Shown one piece after another: positions 53,539 to 63,358 of a stretch of 64,000 nt of DNA (positions are counted from its first letter, which is position 1; each line of letters begins with the position of its first letter). The stretch comes from UBA4479 sp963974935. GTDB taxonomy: Bacteria; Pseudomonadota; Alphaproteobacteria; Rhodospirillales; Casp-alpha2. The position numbers and the translations under genes are program-made. The stretch lies in NCBI GenBank assembly GCA_963974935.1, contig CAXBEV010000001.1, positions 496,001-560,000 of the forward strand, in the 5' to 3' direction. The notes beneath the pieces are model-generated. The model worked only from the letters and a program-made list of their open reading frames with translations. It was not told where the DNA came from and did not search any database.

Positions 53539-54674
53539 GCACTCTCAACCGCACAGATACCAGCCTGATCGGCAAGTGGTGGTGGACTGTCGACCGATGG
53601 ACCTTATCCGCGTTGGCTCTGTTGTTGGCGTTCGGCGGCGTGATGACGTTAGCCGCTTCGCCTGCGGTCGCCGAGCGGATCGACGTCGGCTCGTTTTATT
53701 TTGTCAAACGCCAAGCGGTTTTTTTGTTCTTGGCTGCATTAACTATACTCGGCGTGTCATTATTGTCGCCCAAGGGTGTCCGGCGTTTTGCGCTCGTCAT
53801 TACCTTTGGCTCACTGGTGTTGATGGTCGGCACGCTTTTGGTCGGCGCCGAGATCAAAGGTGCGACCCGCTGGCTCAATCTCGGGATCATCTCGTTGCAG
53901 CCGTCGGAATTTGTGAAGCCGGGGATCGCGGTCGTTGCCGCCTGGCTGTTCGCACGTCGCCGCATGGACGAGACCTTTCCGGGTTTTCAAATGTCGATCG
54001 TGCTGTATCTGGTGACGGTGGCGATTTTGTTGCTGCAGCCCGACGTCGGCATGGCTTTTGTGGTCTCGGTGGTATGGGGCACGCAGTTCTTTATCGCCGG
54101 TCTACCGTTGATCTATGTCGGCATGATCGGCGCAATCTTCGTGGCGGCTGGGTTCGGGGCATACTTCACCTTCGATCACGTGCAGCGCCGGGTCGATAAC
54201 TTCTTCGGGCCCGATGCCGAACTCGGCTACCAAGCGTCGCGCGCCATCGAAGCGTTTCAGCGCGGCGGCATCACCGGGCGCGGCCCAGGTGAGGGCCGGG
54301 TCAAAGAGGTCCTACCCGATGCTCATGCGGACTTTATCTTTGCCGTCACCGGTGAAGAGTTCGGTGTGCTGGCTTGCATGTTCTTGGTCGGCTTGTTCGC
54401 GTTCGTCGTGTTGCGCGGTTTCGGCCGCGTCATGAAGCGCGACGATCTGTTCGTGTTGTTGGCGGTCGCAGGCTTGCTTTCGCAGTTTGCTGTGCAAGCG
54501 CTGATCAACATGGCGTCCAGCGTTAGCCTGATCCCACCTAAAGGTATGACGCTGCCGTTTATTTCATACGGTGGCTCGTCGGTTGTGGCGTTGGCATTGG
54601 GGATGGGAATGGTGTTGGCGCTGACGCGCGAACGCCCGTCGGGCTCACAGGCGGGGGGTGTTTATGAGCGATAA
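53535..54674 (+). CDS. ftsW: Septal peptidoglycan polymerase FtsW
   Basis: FtsW is the SEDS glycosyltransferase partner of FtsI. The 379-aa polytopic protein has TRWLNLGIISLQPSEFVKPG, LLQPDVGMAFV, the region GPGEGRVKEVLPDAHADFIFAVTGEEFG and the final MTLPFISYGGSS. Ten membrane segments can be counted. It overlaps murD by ATGA and murG by about 11 bases, so three genes share coupled translation. Confidence 0.96.
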   Translation: MSTLNRTDTSLIGKWWWTVDRWTLSALALLLAFGGVMTLAASPAVAERIDVGSFYFVKRQAVFLFLAALTILGVSLLSPKGVRRFALVITFGSLVLMVGTLLVGAEIKGATRWLNLGIISLQPSEFVKPGIAVVAAWLFARRRMDETFPGFQMSIVLYLVTVAILLLQPDVGMAFVVSVVWGTQFFIAGLPLIYVGMIGAIFVAAGFGAYFTFDHVQRRVDNFFGPDAELGYQASRAIEAFQRGGITGRGPGEGRVKEVLPDAHADFIFAVTGEEFGVLACMFLVGLFAFVVLRGFGRVMKRDDLFVLLAVAGLLSQFAVQALINMASSVSLIPPKGMTLPFISYGGSSVVALALGMGMVLALTRERPSGSQAGGVYER

Positions 54675-55785
54675 GGGCCTCATCGTTTTGGCCGCAGGCG
54701 GCACCGGCGGGCATGTGTTTCCAGCCGAAGCCTTGGCGCGTGAACTGCAGGGGCGGGGCTATCGCTTGGCGCTGCTGACCGATAAGCGTGGCGATGTCTA
54801 CGGTGGTGCGCTCGGCCAGATGGAGACCCATCAGGTGCGCGCCGGTGGCATTGCCGGCAAAGGCCCGATTGCGAAATTGAAAAGCCTTGCCAAGCTGGCA
54901 CTCGGCACCCTGCAGGCGCGCGGCTTGCTCAAGCGCCTGGCGCCGAAAGCGGTGGTCGGCTTTGGTGGCTACGCCTCGATCCCGACGATGATGGCGGCGA
55001 GCCTGGCCGGGTTCCCGGCTGTGCTGCACGAACAAAACGCCATTTTGGGTCGCGCCAACCGATTGCTGGCCGCGCGCGTCGCGGCAATTGCGGTTTCGTT
55101 CCCGGAAAGCCGAGGTATTCCGGCAATCGCCGAAGCCAAAGTTAGGCACACCGGCATGCCGGTCCGAGACGCCATCTTGAAACTGCGCGGCACGCCGTAT
55201 CCGAGCTTCACCGACAACCGCCCGCTTGAGGTCATGGTACTGGGCGGCTCGCAAGGCGCGCGGATACTGTCCGATGTGATCCCCGATGCCGTCGCAAAAT
55301 TATCTGATAAACTCAAGGCGCGGCTGCATCTAACGCAGCAATGCCGACCCGAAGACTTGGACCGCGTCAAAGCGCGCTATGCCGAACTTGGCATCAACGC
55401 AGAGCTCGCAAGCTTCTTTGATGATGTGCCCGAGCGTTTGGCGTCTGCGCACCTGGTGATTTCCAGATCGGGGGCCTCCACCGTTGCCGAAGTGTTGGCG
55501 GTCGGACGCCCGGCGATCTTGGTGCCGTATCGCTATGCCATCGATGACCATCAATCTTTGAACGCGCACGCGGTCGACGAAGTGGGCGCCGGTTGGTTGA
55601 TCCCAGAAGTCGACTTCACCCCGGAAAGTCTGGCGGCGCGCATGGAAAGCATGTTCGGCATGCCGACGATCTTGGAAAAAGCTGCCGTTGCCGCCGACAA
55701 AACCGGTCGCCCGGACGCCGCCAAGCGTCTCGCCGATTTGGTTGAGGCCGTGCTTAAAACTGAGAACGAGAGACAAGCCGCATGA
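54664..55785 (+). CDS. murG: UDP-GlcNAc transferase MurG
   Basis: MurG adds GlcNAc to lipid I at the cytoplasmic face, producing lipid II. The 373-aa protein starts near its signature GGTGGHVFPAE (residues 12-22). Further motifs are GFGGYASIPTMMAA, HEQNAILGRANRLLA, LGGSQGARILSD and SRSGASTVAEVLAVGRPAILVPY. ATG 54664 has GGGGGG five bases upstream and is preferred to the GTG at 54658. Confidence 0.96.
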   Translation: MSDKGLIVLAAGGTGGHVFPAEALARELQGRGYRLALLTDKRGDVYGGALGQMETHQVRAGGIAGKGPIAKLKSLAKLALGTLQARGLLKRLAPKAVVGFGGYASIPTMMAASLAGFPAVLHEQNAILGRANRLLAARVAAIAVSFPESRGIPAIAEAKVRHTGMPVRDAILKLRGTPYPSFTDNRPLEVMVLGGSQGARILSDVIPDAVAKLSDKLKARLHLTQQCRPEDLDRVKARYAELGINAELASFFDDVPERLASAHLVISRSGASTVAEVLAVGRPAILVPYRYAIDDHQSLNAHAVDEVGAGWLIPEVDFTPESLAARMESMFGMPTILEKAAVAADKTGRPDAAKRLADLVEAVLKTENERQAA

Positions 55786-57212
55786 GATCTATTCCGCTTG
55801 ATATAGGGATCATCCATTTCGTCGGGATCGGCGGGATCGGCATGAGCGGGATTGCAGAAATTCTGCATAACCTGGGCTACAGCGTGCAAGGCTCGGACAT
55901 TGCCGAAAGCGGCAACGTGACCCGGCTGCGCGGGCTCGGCATCCATGTTGCCATCGGGCATGAGGCAAAAAATGTCGTGGATGCCAGCGTCATCGTGGTC
56001 TCGACCGCTGTCAAAAAAGACAACCCCGAAGTGATGGCAGCACGTGAACGCCTGCTGCCCGTGGTGCGGCGTGCGGAAATGCTGGGCGAGTTGATGCGCC
56101 TTAAATGGTCCATCGCCATCGGCGGTACGCATGGCAAGACCACGACCACGTCGCTGATCGCCGCCGTGCTCGAAGCCGCAGACATGGATCCGACCGTGAT
56201 CAACGGCGGCATCATCAATGCGCTGGGAACCAACGCGAAACTGGGCGCCGGCGATTGGATGGTGTGCGAAGCCGACGAATCCGACGGCACGTTCTTGAAA
56301 CTGCCCGCCGCGATTGCCGTCGTCACCAATATCGATCCGGAACACTTAGACCATTACGGGTCGTTCGATGCGCTGCGCAAAGCCTTCGTCGATTTTGTCG
56401 AGAACATCCCATTTTATGGCTTCGCAGCATTGTGCATTGATCATGCCGAAGTGCAGGCGATGATCCCGCGTGTCGCAGACCGGCGGATCGTTACCTACGG
56501 CTTTAGTCCGCAGGCAGACGTACGGGCTGAAAATCTAGTCGTCGGGCCAGCCGGCTGCACCTTCGATGTCGCGATTACGGATCGCAAGACCGATGCCCAG
56601 CGCCGCATATCGCAAATTCAACTCGCCATGTACGGTAAGCACAACGTGCAAAACGCCTTGGCCGCCGCTGCGATTGCCATCGAAATGAAATTACCGGACG
56701 ACGTCTTATATAAAGCGTTGTCGGGCTTCAAAGGCGTGAAGCGCCGCTTCACGCAGACCGGCATCGTCGACGATATTACCGTGATTGATGACTACGGCCA
56801 TCACCCGGTGGAAATTTCCGCTGTGCTCCAGGCCGCCCGCGATGTCGCGACGGGCCGCGTGATCGCCGTTGTGCAGCCGCACCGCTATACGCGTCTGCGT
56901 GATCTATTCGAAGACTTTTGTACCTGCTTCAACGCTGCCGATGCGGTGATCGTCGCCGATGTCTATCCGGCCGGTGAAGCGCCGATTGAAGGCATCGATA
57001 AAGCCGCCTTGGCGGATGGGCTCCGCAACCACGGGCACCGCACCGTGATCTCATTGGATGGTCCCGACGCCTTGGCACCGTGTATCAACGATATCGCCAA
57101 GCCCGGCGACATGGTGGTTTGCTTAGGGGCCGGCAGCATTTCCGCCTGGGCTAACGCGTTGCCCGATGAATTGCGTGCGCTCCGCGGTCTGCCGCTGGGA
57201 GGCGACGCATGA
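55782..57212 (+). CDS. murC: UDP-MurNAc-L-alanine ligase MurC
   Basis: MurC starts the stem peptide by joining L-alanine to UDP-MurNAc. The 476-aa protein has the N-terminal loop HFVGIGGIGMSGIAE, the ATP loop GTHGKTTT at 115-122, ADESDGTFLKL, and DDYGHHPVEI with QPHRYTRLRDL in its C-terminal domain. It overlaps murG and murB by four bases each. Confidence 0.97.
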   Translation: MRSIPLDIGIIHFVGIGGIGMSGIAEILHNLGYSVQGSDIAESGNVTRLRGLGIHVAIGHEAKNVVDASVIVVSTAVKKDNPEVMAARERLLPVVRRAEMLGELMRLKWSIAIGGTHGKTTTTSLIAAVLEAADMDPTVINGGIINALGTNAKLGAGDWMVCEADESDGTFLKLPAAIAVVTNIDPEHLDHYGSFDALRKAFVDFVENIPFYGFAALCIDHAEVQAMIPRVADRRIVTYGFSPQADVRAENLVVGPAGCTFDVAITDRKTDAQRRISQIQLAMYGKHNVQNALAAAAIAIEMKLPDDVLYKALSGFKGVKRRFTQTGIVDDITVIDDYGHHPVEISAVLQAARDVATGRVIAVVQPHRYTRLRDLFEDFCTCFNAADAVIVADVYPAGEAPIEGIDKAALADGLRNHGHRTVISLDGPDALAPCINDIAKPGDMVVCLGAGSISAWANALPDELRALRGLPLGGDA

Positions 57213-58156
57213 TGCCAGCAAATCGCACCCTGCCGCATCTGATTGATCACCTACCGAATGTGCGCGGACGGCTCCGCGCCGATGAGCCGATGGCCCGGTT
57301 CACATGGTTCCGTGTCGGCGGCCCGGCAGAGGTATTGTTTGAACCGGCCGATATGGACGATCTGTGCAGCTTTTTGGCCGCGCGCCCGAAACATGTCGAT
57401 ATTACCGTGATCGGCGGAACGTCCAACATTCTGATTCGCGACGGCGGCATTCCGGGTATCGTCATTCGGCTCGGAAAAACATTCGCCGGGATCGACGTTG
57501 ATCGCACTCGTATCCAGGTAGGTGCGGCGGCTGCTGACGTCAACGTGGCGCGGCGTGCACGCGATGTCGGCTTGGGCGGTCTTGAGTTTATGGTCGGCAT
57601 TCCAGGCACCATCGGCGGTGCACTCCGCATGAACGCCGGCGCCTACGGGGCTGAGATCAGCGATGTGTTCGAATCTGCCACCGCCGTCGATTTGGACGGG
57701 ACGGTGCATAAATTGAGCATCGCGGACATGGGATTCGCCTATCGCCACTGCGACGTGCCCGCGGACTATATCTTCACCGAGGCGGTTTTGACCGGCACCG
57801 ATGCCGAGCCCGCAGACATCGCGCGCCGCATGGCTGAGATCAGTGCCAACCGTGAAGCCTCGCAACCCGTGCGCGAACGCACCGGCGGCTCGACGTTTGC
57901 GAATCCCGAAGGCCGGAAATCGTGGCAATTGATTGATTCGGCAGGGTGCCGTGGCTTGCGAATCGGCGGCGCGATGGTGTCGGACGCGCACTGTAATTTT
58001 CTGATCAACGTCGAAAATGCCACCGCGCAAGATTTGGAAAGTTTGGGCGAAGAAGTCCGGCGCCGGGTGAAAGAAACCCAAGGCGTCGATCTGCATTGGG
58101 AAATCCGACGCTTAGGCGTCCCGGCTGCATCCGATTTGACGGAGGTGACGTCATGA
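57209..58156 (+). CDS. murB: UDP-N-acetylenolpyruvoylglucosamine reductase MurB
   Basis: MurB reduces the enolpyruvyl intermediate with FAD and NADPH to UDP-MurNAc. The 315-aa protein has WFRVGGPAEVLF near the start, the FAD-binding IGGTSNILIRDGG, GIPGTIGGALRMNAGAYG in the middle, and GSTFANPEGRKSWQLIDSAGCRG late. It is a type I enzyme by its length. The neighbouring ddl start lies inside its final codons. Confidence 0.96.
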   Translation: MMPANRTLPHLIDHLPNVRGRLRADEPMARFTWFRVGGPAEVLFEPADMDDLCSFLAARPKHVDITVIGGTSNILIRDGGIPGIVIRLGKTFAGIDVDRTRIQVGAAAADVNVARRARDVGLGGLEFMVGIPGTIGGALRMNAGAYGAEISDVFESATAVDLDGTVHKLSIADMGFAYRHCDVPADYIFTEAVLTGTDAEPADIARRMAEISANREASQPVRERTGGSTFANPEGRKSWQLIDSAGCRGLRIGGAMVSDAHCNFLINVENATAQDLESLGEEVRRRVKETQGVDLHWEIRRLGVPAASDLTEVTS

Positions 58157-59058
58157 CCCGACACGTGGCTGTTTTGATGGGCGGCTGGTCCGCGGAACGC
58201 GAAGTTTCGCTGAGCTCCGGTGCAGCTTGTACCAAGGTTTTAAAACAAGCCGGCTTCGATGTGACGCCGATTGACGTGCAGCGCGACATGGGTTCGCTGA
58301 TCACGCGGCTCTATCCGAAACCCGATGCGGTGTTCAATGCGTTGCACGGCCGATACGGCGAAGATGGCTGTGTGCAAGGGCTTTTGAACATTTTAGGCAT
58401 CCCCTACACCCATTCTGGGCTGATGGCGTCGGCGCTCGCGATGGACAAACCGATGGCGAAACGCTTGTTCGAGGACGAGGGTATTCCGGTCGCCCCGCAC
58501 GTGGTTGCGACCGAGGCCGAGATTCTCAAGGCCGACCCGATGCCGAGACCGTATGTGATCAAGCCGGTTAACGAAGGCTCCAGCGTCGGCGTGCACATCG
58601 TCAAAGACGGCGATAACGCCACGTCTTTCGACGGCACCGGCTGGCCGCACGGCGAAAATGTGATGGTTGAGAAATTCATTGAAGGCCGCGAGTTCACCGT
58701 CGCCGTGATGGGCGACCGACCGCTTGCGGTCACAGATATCACAACGGAACGAAATTTTTACGATTACGACGCTAAGTATAGTGATGGAGGATCGCGTCAC
58801 GTCATTCCCGCCGACATCGATAAGGCGATTTATGACGAATGTCTCGATCTCGCGCGACGTGCTCACCGGTGTCTGGGCTGCCGGGGCGTATCGAGAGCCG
58901 ATTTCCGTTATGACGGCGAGAAACTCTACATCCTCGAAGTCAACACACAGCCCGGAATGACGTCAACGTCATTGGTGCCCGAACAAGCGGCGTATGCGGG
59001 CATTACGTTTAGTGAGTTGGTGACATGGATGGTCGATAACGCGGAGTGCGATGCATGA
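58153..59058 (+). CDS. ddl: D-alanine--D-alanine ligase Ddl
   Basis: Ddl makes the D-Ala-D-Ala dipeptide used by MurF. The 301-aa ATP-grasp protein has VLMGGWSAEREVSLSSG, HGRYGEDGCVQG, KPVNEGSSVGV and the late EVNTQPGMTSTSLVP. ATG 58153 follows a textbook GGAGG and overlaps the murB stop. The earlier in-frame ATG at 58096 lies within murB and is unlikely to be used. Confidence 0.96.
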   Translation: MTRHVAVLMGGWSAEREVSLSSGAACTKVLKQAGFDVTPIDVQRDMGSLITRLYPKPDAVFNALHGRYGEDGCVQGLLNILGIPYTHSGLMASALAMDKPMAKRLFEDEGIPVAPHVVATEAEILKADPMPRPYVIKPVNEGSSVGVHIVKDGDNATSFDGTGWPHGENVMVEKFIEGREFTVAVMGDRPLAVTDITTERNFYDYDAKYSDGGSRHVIPADIDKAIYDECLDLARRAHRCLGCRGVSRADFRYDGEKLYILEVNTQPGMTSTSLVPEQAAYAGITFSELVTWMVDNAECDA

Positions 59059-59894
59059 TGTTTGCGCGCGATAAAAAGCAAAAAGCAAAAGAACGGGGCG
59101 CACAGCCGCGTCCGCGCGTGCGTCCGGTTTGGCGGCGTGGTTGGGTGGTGCCGATTTTCACGGCTTTGATCATGGGCATTGCCGGCGGCGGCGGTTGGTG
59201 GGCGATCTCGTCTGGGCAACTGACTCGCGGCGCAGAGCAGGTCCGTTGGGCGGCGATCTCGACCACGGCCCAGATGGGCTTTCGAGTCAAAGAAGTCATG
59301 GTCAGCGGTCGTCAGCAGACGTCCCGAAAAACCTTGATCGATACCCTGAACGTTGCGCGCGGTGCGCCGATCCTGGCATTTGATATCAATGCCGCAAAGC
59401 TGCGGGTTGATGCGCTGCCTTGGGTGCGGACCGCGACCGTAGAGCGCATGCTGCCTGACACCATCTTGGTGTCGATCAACGAGCGCGAGCCGCTGGCGCT
59501 TTGGCAGCTCGACAACAAATTGCATCTGATCGATGCCGAGGGCGCGGTGATCTTGACCGACGGCTTGGAAAACTATGCCGATCTTTTAATGGTGGTGGGC
59601 GAGGGCGCTCAAGCCCGCGCTGCCGAATTGATCGCGACGCTGGGCGTTGAGCCGGAGTTGATGAACTTTGTCCGCGCCGCCACTTGGGTCGGTGATCGGC
59701 GTTGGAACTTACACCTTAAGGGCGGCATCGATGTGCGCTTGCCGGAAGACAATCCGGCGGCAGCCTGGACGCGGCTCGCCGAGTATCATCGCAGCCATCA
59801 GGTCTTGGATAAGAACGTGACCGTTCTCGATCTCCGGATTCCGGATCGGCTGATTGTGAAAACAGGCCCCAAGGGTTCGGGGCAGGAAACCTAA
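59055..59894 (+). CDS. ftsQ: Cell division protein FtsQ
   Basis: FtsQ is a bitopic divisome protein that binds FtsB and FtsL. The 279-aa protein has a basic cytoplasmic N-terminus of about 35 residues, a membrane segment (about 36-55), a POTRA domain (FRVKEVMVSGRQQTSRKTLIDTLN-like region) and a beta-domain with DALPWVRTATVERMLPDTILVSINEREPLALW. ATG 59055 overlaps the ddl stop and has GGAG nine bases upstream. Confidence 0.93.
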   Translation: MMFARDKKQKAKERGAQPRPRVRPVWRRGWVVPIFTALIMGIAGGGGWWAISSGQLTRGAEQVRWAAISTTAQMGFRVKEVMVSGRQQTSRKTLIDTLNVARGAPILAFDINAAKLRVDALPWVRTATVERMLPDTILVSINEREPLALWQLDNKLHLIDAEGAVILTDGLENYADLLMVVGEGAQARAAELIATLGVEPELMNFVRAATWVGDRRWNLHLKGGIDVRLPEDNPAAAWTRLAEYHRSHQVLDKNVTVLDLRIPDRLIVKTGPKGSGQET

Positions 59895-59897
59895 GTC

Positions 59898-61178
59898 ATG
59901 AAACGTAACGGCACTGCGATCAAAACAAAGTCAGGCTTCGTGGCCGCGCTCGACATCGGGTCGTCGAAGATCTGTTGTCTGATCGCCAAGCCCCATGTGG
60001 ACCGCGGCGCTTACGGCGACAGCGGCCCGCGGATCATCGGCATCGGTTCGCACCAATCGCGGGGTATTCGCTCAGGCGTGGTTGTCGATATGGAAGCCGC
60101 CGAGCAAGCGATTCGGGCTGCGGTCGAGCGCGCCGAACAAATGGCCGGTGACAATATCGAGAACGTGGTGATCAACGTGTCCGCCGGCAAGCCGCGCTCA
60201 AAGTTGGTGGCGTTTGAATCGTCGATCGGTGGCCATGGCATTACCGAGCATGACATGCGGCGTCTGTTGGACCCCGCAGCCTTAATGCGCGAAGCCAGCG
60301 ATGACCGCGAGATTGTCCATAAAATTCCGGTCGGCTTTACCGTCGACGGCAACCGCGGTGTGCGCGACCCCATCGGGATGTTCGGTGAAGTGCTGGGCGC
60401 CAACGTGCATGTGGTCACGGCGCAGACGGCGCCGCTTCGTAATCTGCGGTCGGTGGTTGAGCGCTGTCATCTGCATGTCGATGCGATGGTCGTCTCGCCG
60501 TTTGCCTCGGCGCTTTCGTGCTTGGTTGACGATGAAAAGAAAATGGGTGCGGCCTGCATCGATATCGGCGGCGGCACCACCGGCATCGCCGTATTCTTTG
60601 ACGGCGAGTTGGTGCACACCGAAGTCATTCCGGTCGGCGGCAACCACATCACCAACGACATTGCGCGCGGCCTGCAAACCCCGTTTGCCCATGCCGAGCG
60701 GATGAAAAATCTTTATGGAACTTGCCTGCCGTCGCCGTCCGACGACGCAGAAGTCATTCAAGTGCCGCTGGTCGGTGAAGACGACGAGACCGGCACGGTA
60801 CAGGTCGCGCGTTCTATGCTGGTCGGCATCATTCGTCCCCGCGTCGAAGAAATCATCGAGATTGCCCGCGAGCGTTTGGCGAAGGCCGGCTATGACCAAC
60901 TGGCCGGTCGCATCGTGCTCACAGGCGGCACCTCGCAGATGACCGGGATCACAGAAATGGCATCGCGCGCCTTTTCACAACACGTCCGCACCGCACAACC
61001 CAAACCCATCGACGGCTTGGCCGAGGCGGTATCCGGACCGGGATTTTCGTCGGCTGCAGGGCTTCTGCAATACGCTGTTGCTACCGCAATGACGCCGATC
61101 GAAGCGAGTATCGATATGACGCAGCCACCGAACGGGTGGCTCGGGCGTATCGGCCACTGGTTGCGAGAGAATTTCTAA
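59898..61178 (+). CDS. ftsA: Cell division protein FtsA
   Basis: FtsA is the actin-like protein that tethers FtsZ to the membrane. The 426-aa protein has ALDIGSSKICCLIA at the start, ACIDIGGGTTGIAVFFDG in the second nucleotide loop, and VLTGGTSQMTGI late. It ends with an amphipathic membrane-targeting helix (WLGRIGHWLRENF). Its stop codon shares an A with an ATG of a 37-codon frame that fills the gap before ftsZ. Confidence 0.96.
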   Translation: MKRNGTAIKTKSGFVAALDIGSSKICCLIAKPHVDRGAYGDSGPRIIGIGSHQSRGIRSGVVVDMEAAEQAIRAAVERAEQMAGDNIENVVINVSAGKPRSKLVAFESSIGGHGITEHDMRRLLDPAALMREASDDREIVHKIPVGFTVDGNRGVRDPIGMFGEVLGANVHVVTAQTAPLRNLRSVVERCHLHVDAMVVSPFASALSCLVDDEKKMGAACIDIGGGTTGIAVFFDGELVHTEVIPVGGNHITNDIARGLQTPFAHAERMKNLYGTCLPSPSDDAEVIQVPLVGEDDETGTVQVARSMLVGIIRPRVEEIIEIARERLAKAGYDQLAGRIVLTGGTSQMTGITEMASRAFSQHVRTAQPKPIDGLAEAVSGPGFSSAAGLLQYAVATAMTPIEASIDMTQPPNGWLGRIGHWLRENF

Positions 61179-61291
61179 TGACGACGTTTGAAGATCACGA
61201 CACGCACGACCAAGACGACCACGTTCGCCGCGCAGTGCGGTGTGCGTTCCTAGGCAAAGTATCACAGCATACCCAAAGGAGCGGAGGCTGA
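61178..61291 (+). CDS. Possible 37-aa leader ORF between ftsA and ftsZ
   Basis: This frame starts at a TAATG overlap with the ftsA stop, has GAGAG about eight bases upstream, and ends one base before the ftsZ ATG. The peptide begins with a run rich in D and H (HDTHDQDDH) and then turns basic. It fills almost the entire gap. It may be a chance frame; if translated it would couple ftsZ translation to ftsA. I recognise no homologue. Confidence 0.35.
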   Translation: MTTFEDHDTHDQDDHVRRAVRCAFLGKVSQHTQRSGG

Positions 61292-61292
61292 C

Positions 61293-63185
61293 ATGAGTAT
61301 CAACATTAGCGTCCCGGGGGACGACGAAAACCCCGATCTGAAGCCACGGATCACCGTACTCGGTGTTGGCGGGGCTGGCGGCAATGCCGTCAACAATATG
61401 ATTTCCAAAGAACTCCAAGGGGTCGACTTTGTCGTCGCCAACACCGATGCGCAGGCATTGGTGCGGGCGAAGACCGACCGCCGTGTGCAATTGGGCGCTG
61501 ACGTTACCGAAGGTCTCGGTGCCGGGTCGCGTCCCGACGTTGGCCGCATCGCCGCTGAAGAAAGCCTTGAGCGTGTGATGGAAGAACTCAGCGGCGCACA
61601 CATGGTGTTCATTGCAGCCGGCATGGGCGGGGGCACCGGCACCGGTGCTGCACCGGTTATCGCTAAGGCCGCCAAAGAACGCGGCATCCTGACCGTTGCC
61701 GTTGTCACCAAGCCGTTCCAGTTCGAAGGCTCGCACCGCATGCGGATCGCGGACGCCGGTATCCAAGACCTGGAAAGCTATGTCGACACCCTGATCATCA
61801 TCCCGAACCAGAACCTGTTTAGGATCGCCAACGAAAACACGACGTTTGCCGAAGCGTTCTCGATGGCCGACGAAGTGTTGTACTCAGGCGTGCGTAGCGT
61901 CACCGATCTGATGACCATGCCAGGTCTGATCAATCTCGATTTCGCCGATATTCGCTCGGTCATGGGCGAGATGGGCAAGGCGATGATGGGCACCGGTGAA
62001 GCACAAGGTGACCGTCGTTCGCTGGAAGCTGCCGAAGCTGCGATCAACAACCCGCTGTTGGACGATTCGTCGATGAAGGGCGCCAAGGGCGTGCTCATCA
62101 ACATTACCGGCGGCATGGACATTACGCTGTTCGAGGTCGACGAGGCCGCGAACCGTATTCGTTCCGAGGTCGACCAGGACGCGCACATCATCATCGGCTC
62201 GGCGTTCGATAAAGAGCTTGATGGCCTGATGCGTGTATCTGTCGTCGCCACCGGCATCGACTCGGCTGCAGCCGAAGCCCCGCGTCCGCAAGTGCTGACC
62301 GTCAGTAGTGATGCACGCCCGGCGATGGCGCCGAAGACTGTCGCGCCTGCGCCTGATGAAGAGCCGATGCGTCGCGTCCCGGCGGCACAACCTGCCGCCG
62401 CAGCCGCAGCACAACCGGCTGCAGCTGCAGCGCCGATGCCTGCTACAAATGCGGACACGTTCGACGACGACATCTTCGAGATCACCGATAACGTGACCCC
62501 GAAGCCTGCCGCCGCCGCCGTGCCTGTTGCTGAACAGCCAGAGATCGAAGCTGAAGATGCATCGGTCACTGAATCTGAAACCGATGCTGACGAGGTCACG
62601 GACGTAAAGACCGCCGACGCGTTTGCAGACGACACACCTGCCACCGAGACTTCGGCGAAAGCTGAAGACGAAACGGCTGAAGCATCTAAAGAAGATCATG
62701 CCCCAGCCGCGACGCCTAAAGTGGGTGCCACCGATGCATTTATTCCGAAACCGGCCGTCGGTATGAATGATCAAAATGACAAATCGGACAAAATCGATCC
62801 GATGGCCGAAGCCGATATGATCAACGGTGGCAAAGCGCCTGCTGCTGAAAAACCGGCGAAAACCAAATCGAGCTTGTTTGAGCTTGTCACCGGCACCGGT
62901 AAAGCTGCGTTCGGTAAAGTGACCGGCGGCGGACAGAAGACTGATGCGAAAAGCGCGGAGAGGACGTCTGCCGGTAGCGACAGCACTGGCACCAAAGCGC
63001 AAATGATCGAGCCGCCGCGCCCGATGCCACCAAGCGTGGCGCCGTCCGCGTCGCGTGGTGGGGCCATGGCCGCGCCGCAACATGCGCTGGGTGGGCTTGA
63101 TCCCGAAGACCGGCTGCATGAAAGCTCGGATGACGAGGACGACCTCCTCGATATTCCGGCGTTCCTGCGTCGCCAAGCGAACTAA
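61293..63185 (+). CDS. ftsZ: Cell division GTPase FtsZ, long-linker form
   Basis: FtsZ is the tubulin-like GTPase that forms the division ring. The 630-aa protein has the GTPase core at about 1-322 with GGGTGTG at 112-118 and NxDxAD-type residues (NLDFADI) near 215-220. It ends in the conserved C-terminal peptide DIPAFLRRQ that binds FtsA and other partners. The ~295-residue linker between them is rich in A, P, E, D and T, far longer than the ~50-residue linker of E. coli, though long linkers are common in Alphaproteobacteria. The start ATG follows GGAGG. Confidence 0.97.
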   Translation: MSINISVPGDDENPDLKPRITVLGVGGAGGNAVNNMISKELQGVDFVVANTDAQALVRAKTDRRVQLGADVTEGLGAGSRPDVGRIAAEESLERVMEELSGAHMVFIAAGMGGGTGTGAAPVIAKAAKERGILTVAVVTKPFQFEGSHRMRIADAGIQDLESYVDTLIIIPNQNLFRIANENTTFAEAFSMADEVLYSGVRSVTDLMTMPGLINLDFADIRSVMGEMGKAMMGTGEAQGDRRSLEAAEAAINNPLLDDSSMKGAKGVLINITGGMDITLFEVDEAANRIRSEVDQDAHIIIGSAFDKELDGLMRVSVVATGIDSAAAEAPRPQVLTVSSDARPAMAPKTVAPAPDEEPMRRVPAAQPAAAAAAQPAAAAAPMPATNADTFDDDIFEITDNVTPKPAAAAVPVAEQPEIEAEDASVTESETDADEVTDVKTADAFADDTPATETSAKAEDETAEASKEDHAPAATPKVGATDAFIPKPAVGMNDQNDKSDKIDPMAEADMINGGKAPAAEKPAKTKSSLFELVTGTGKAAFGKVTGGGQKTDAKSAERTSAGSDSTGTKAQMIEPPRPMPPSVAPSASRGGAMAAPQHALGGLDPEDRLHESSDDEDDLLDIPAFLRRQAN

Positions 63186-63230
63186 GGCGGCGGCGATAAG
63201 TCGTTTCCGATCCTATGCCTAGGATGATCT

Positions 63231-63257
63231 AGGGGTGCCCGTGCGGGCACCCCTTTT
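63231..63257 (+). terminator. Rho-independent terminator after ftsZ
   Basis: AGGGGTGCCCG-TGC-GGGCACCCCTTTTT: a strong ten-pair GC stem and a T-run. It closes the dcw operon before lpxC. Confidence 0.93.
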
Positions 63258-63358
63258 TCGCGTCAAATGATCTTGAACCTAGGAGCAAAGAGTGACCGAA
63301 CATGCGTAGGCCGTTGTGTGCAGTGCGAAAGAGCAACCAAAATTAATACTGTAACCTA

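Noticed and set aside
61884..63176. A 430-codon minus-strand frame opposite ftsZ
   Set aside because: Shadow of the FtsZ core and linker; arginine-rich and without motifs.
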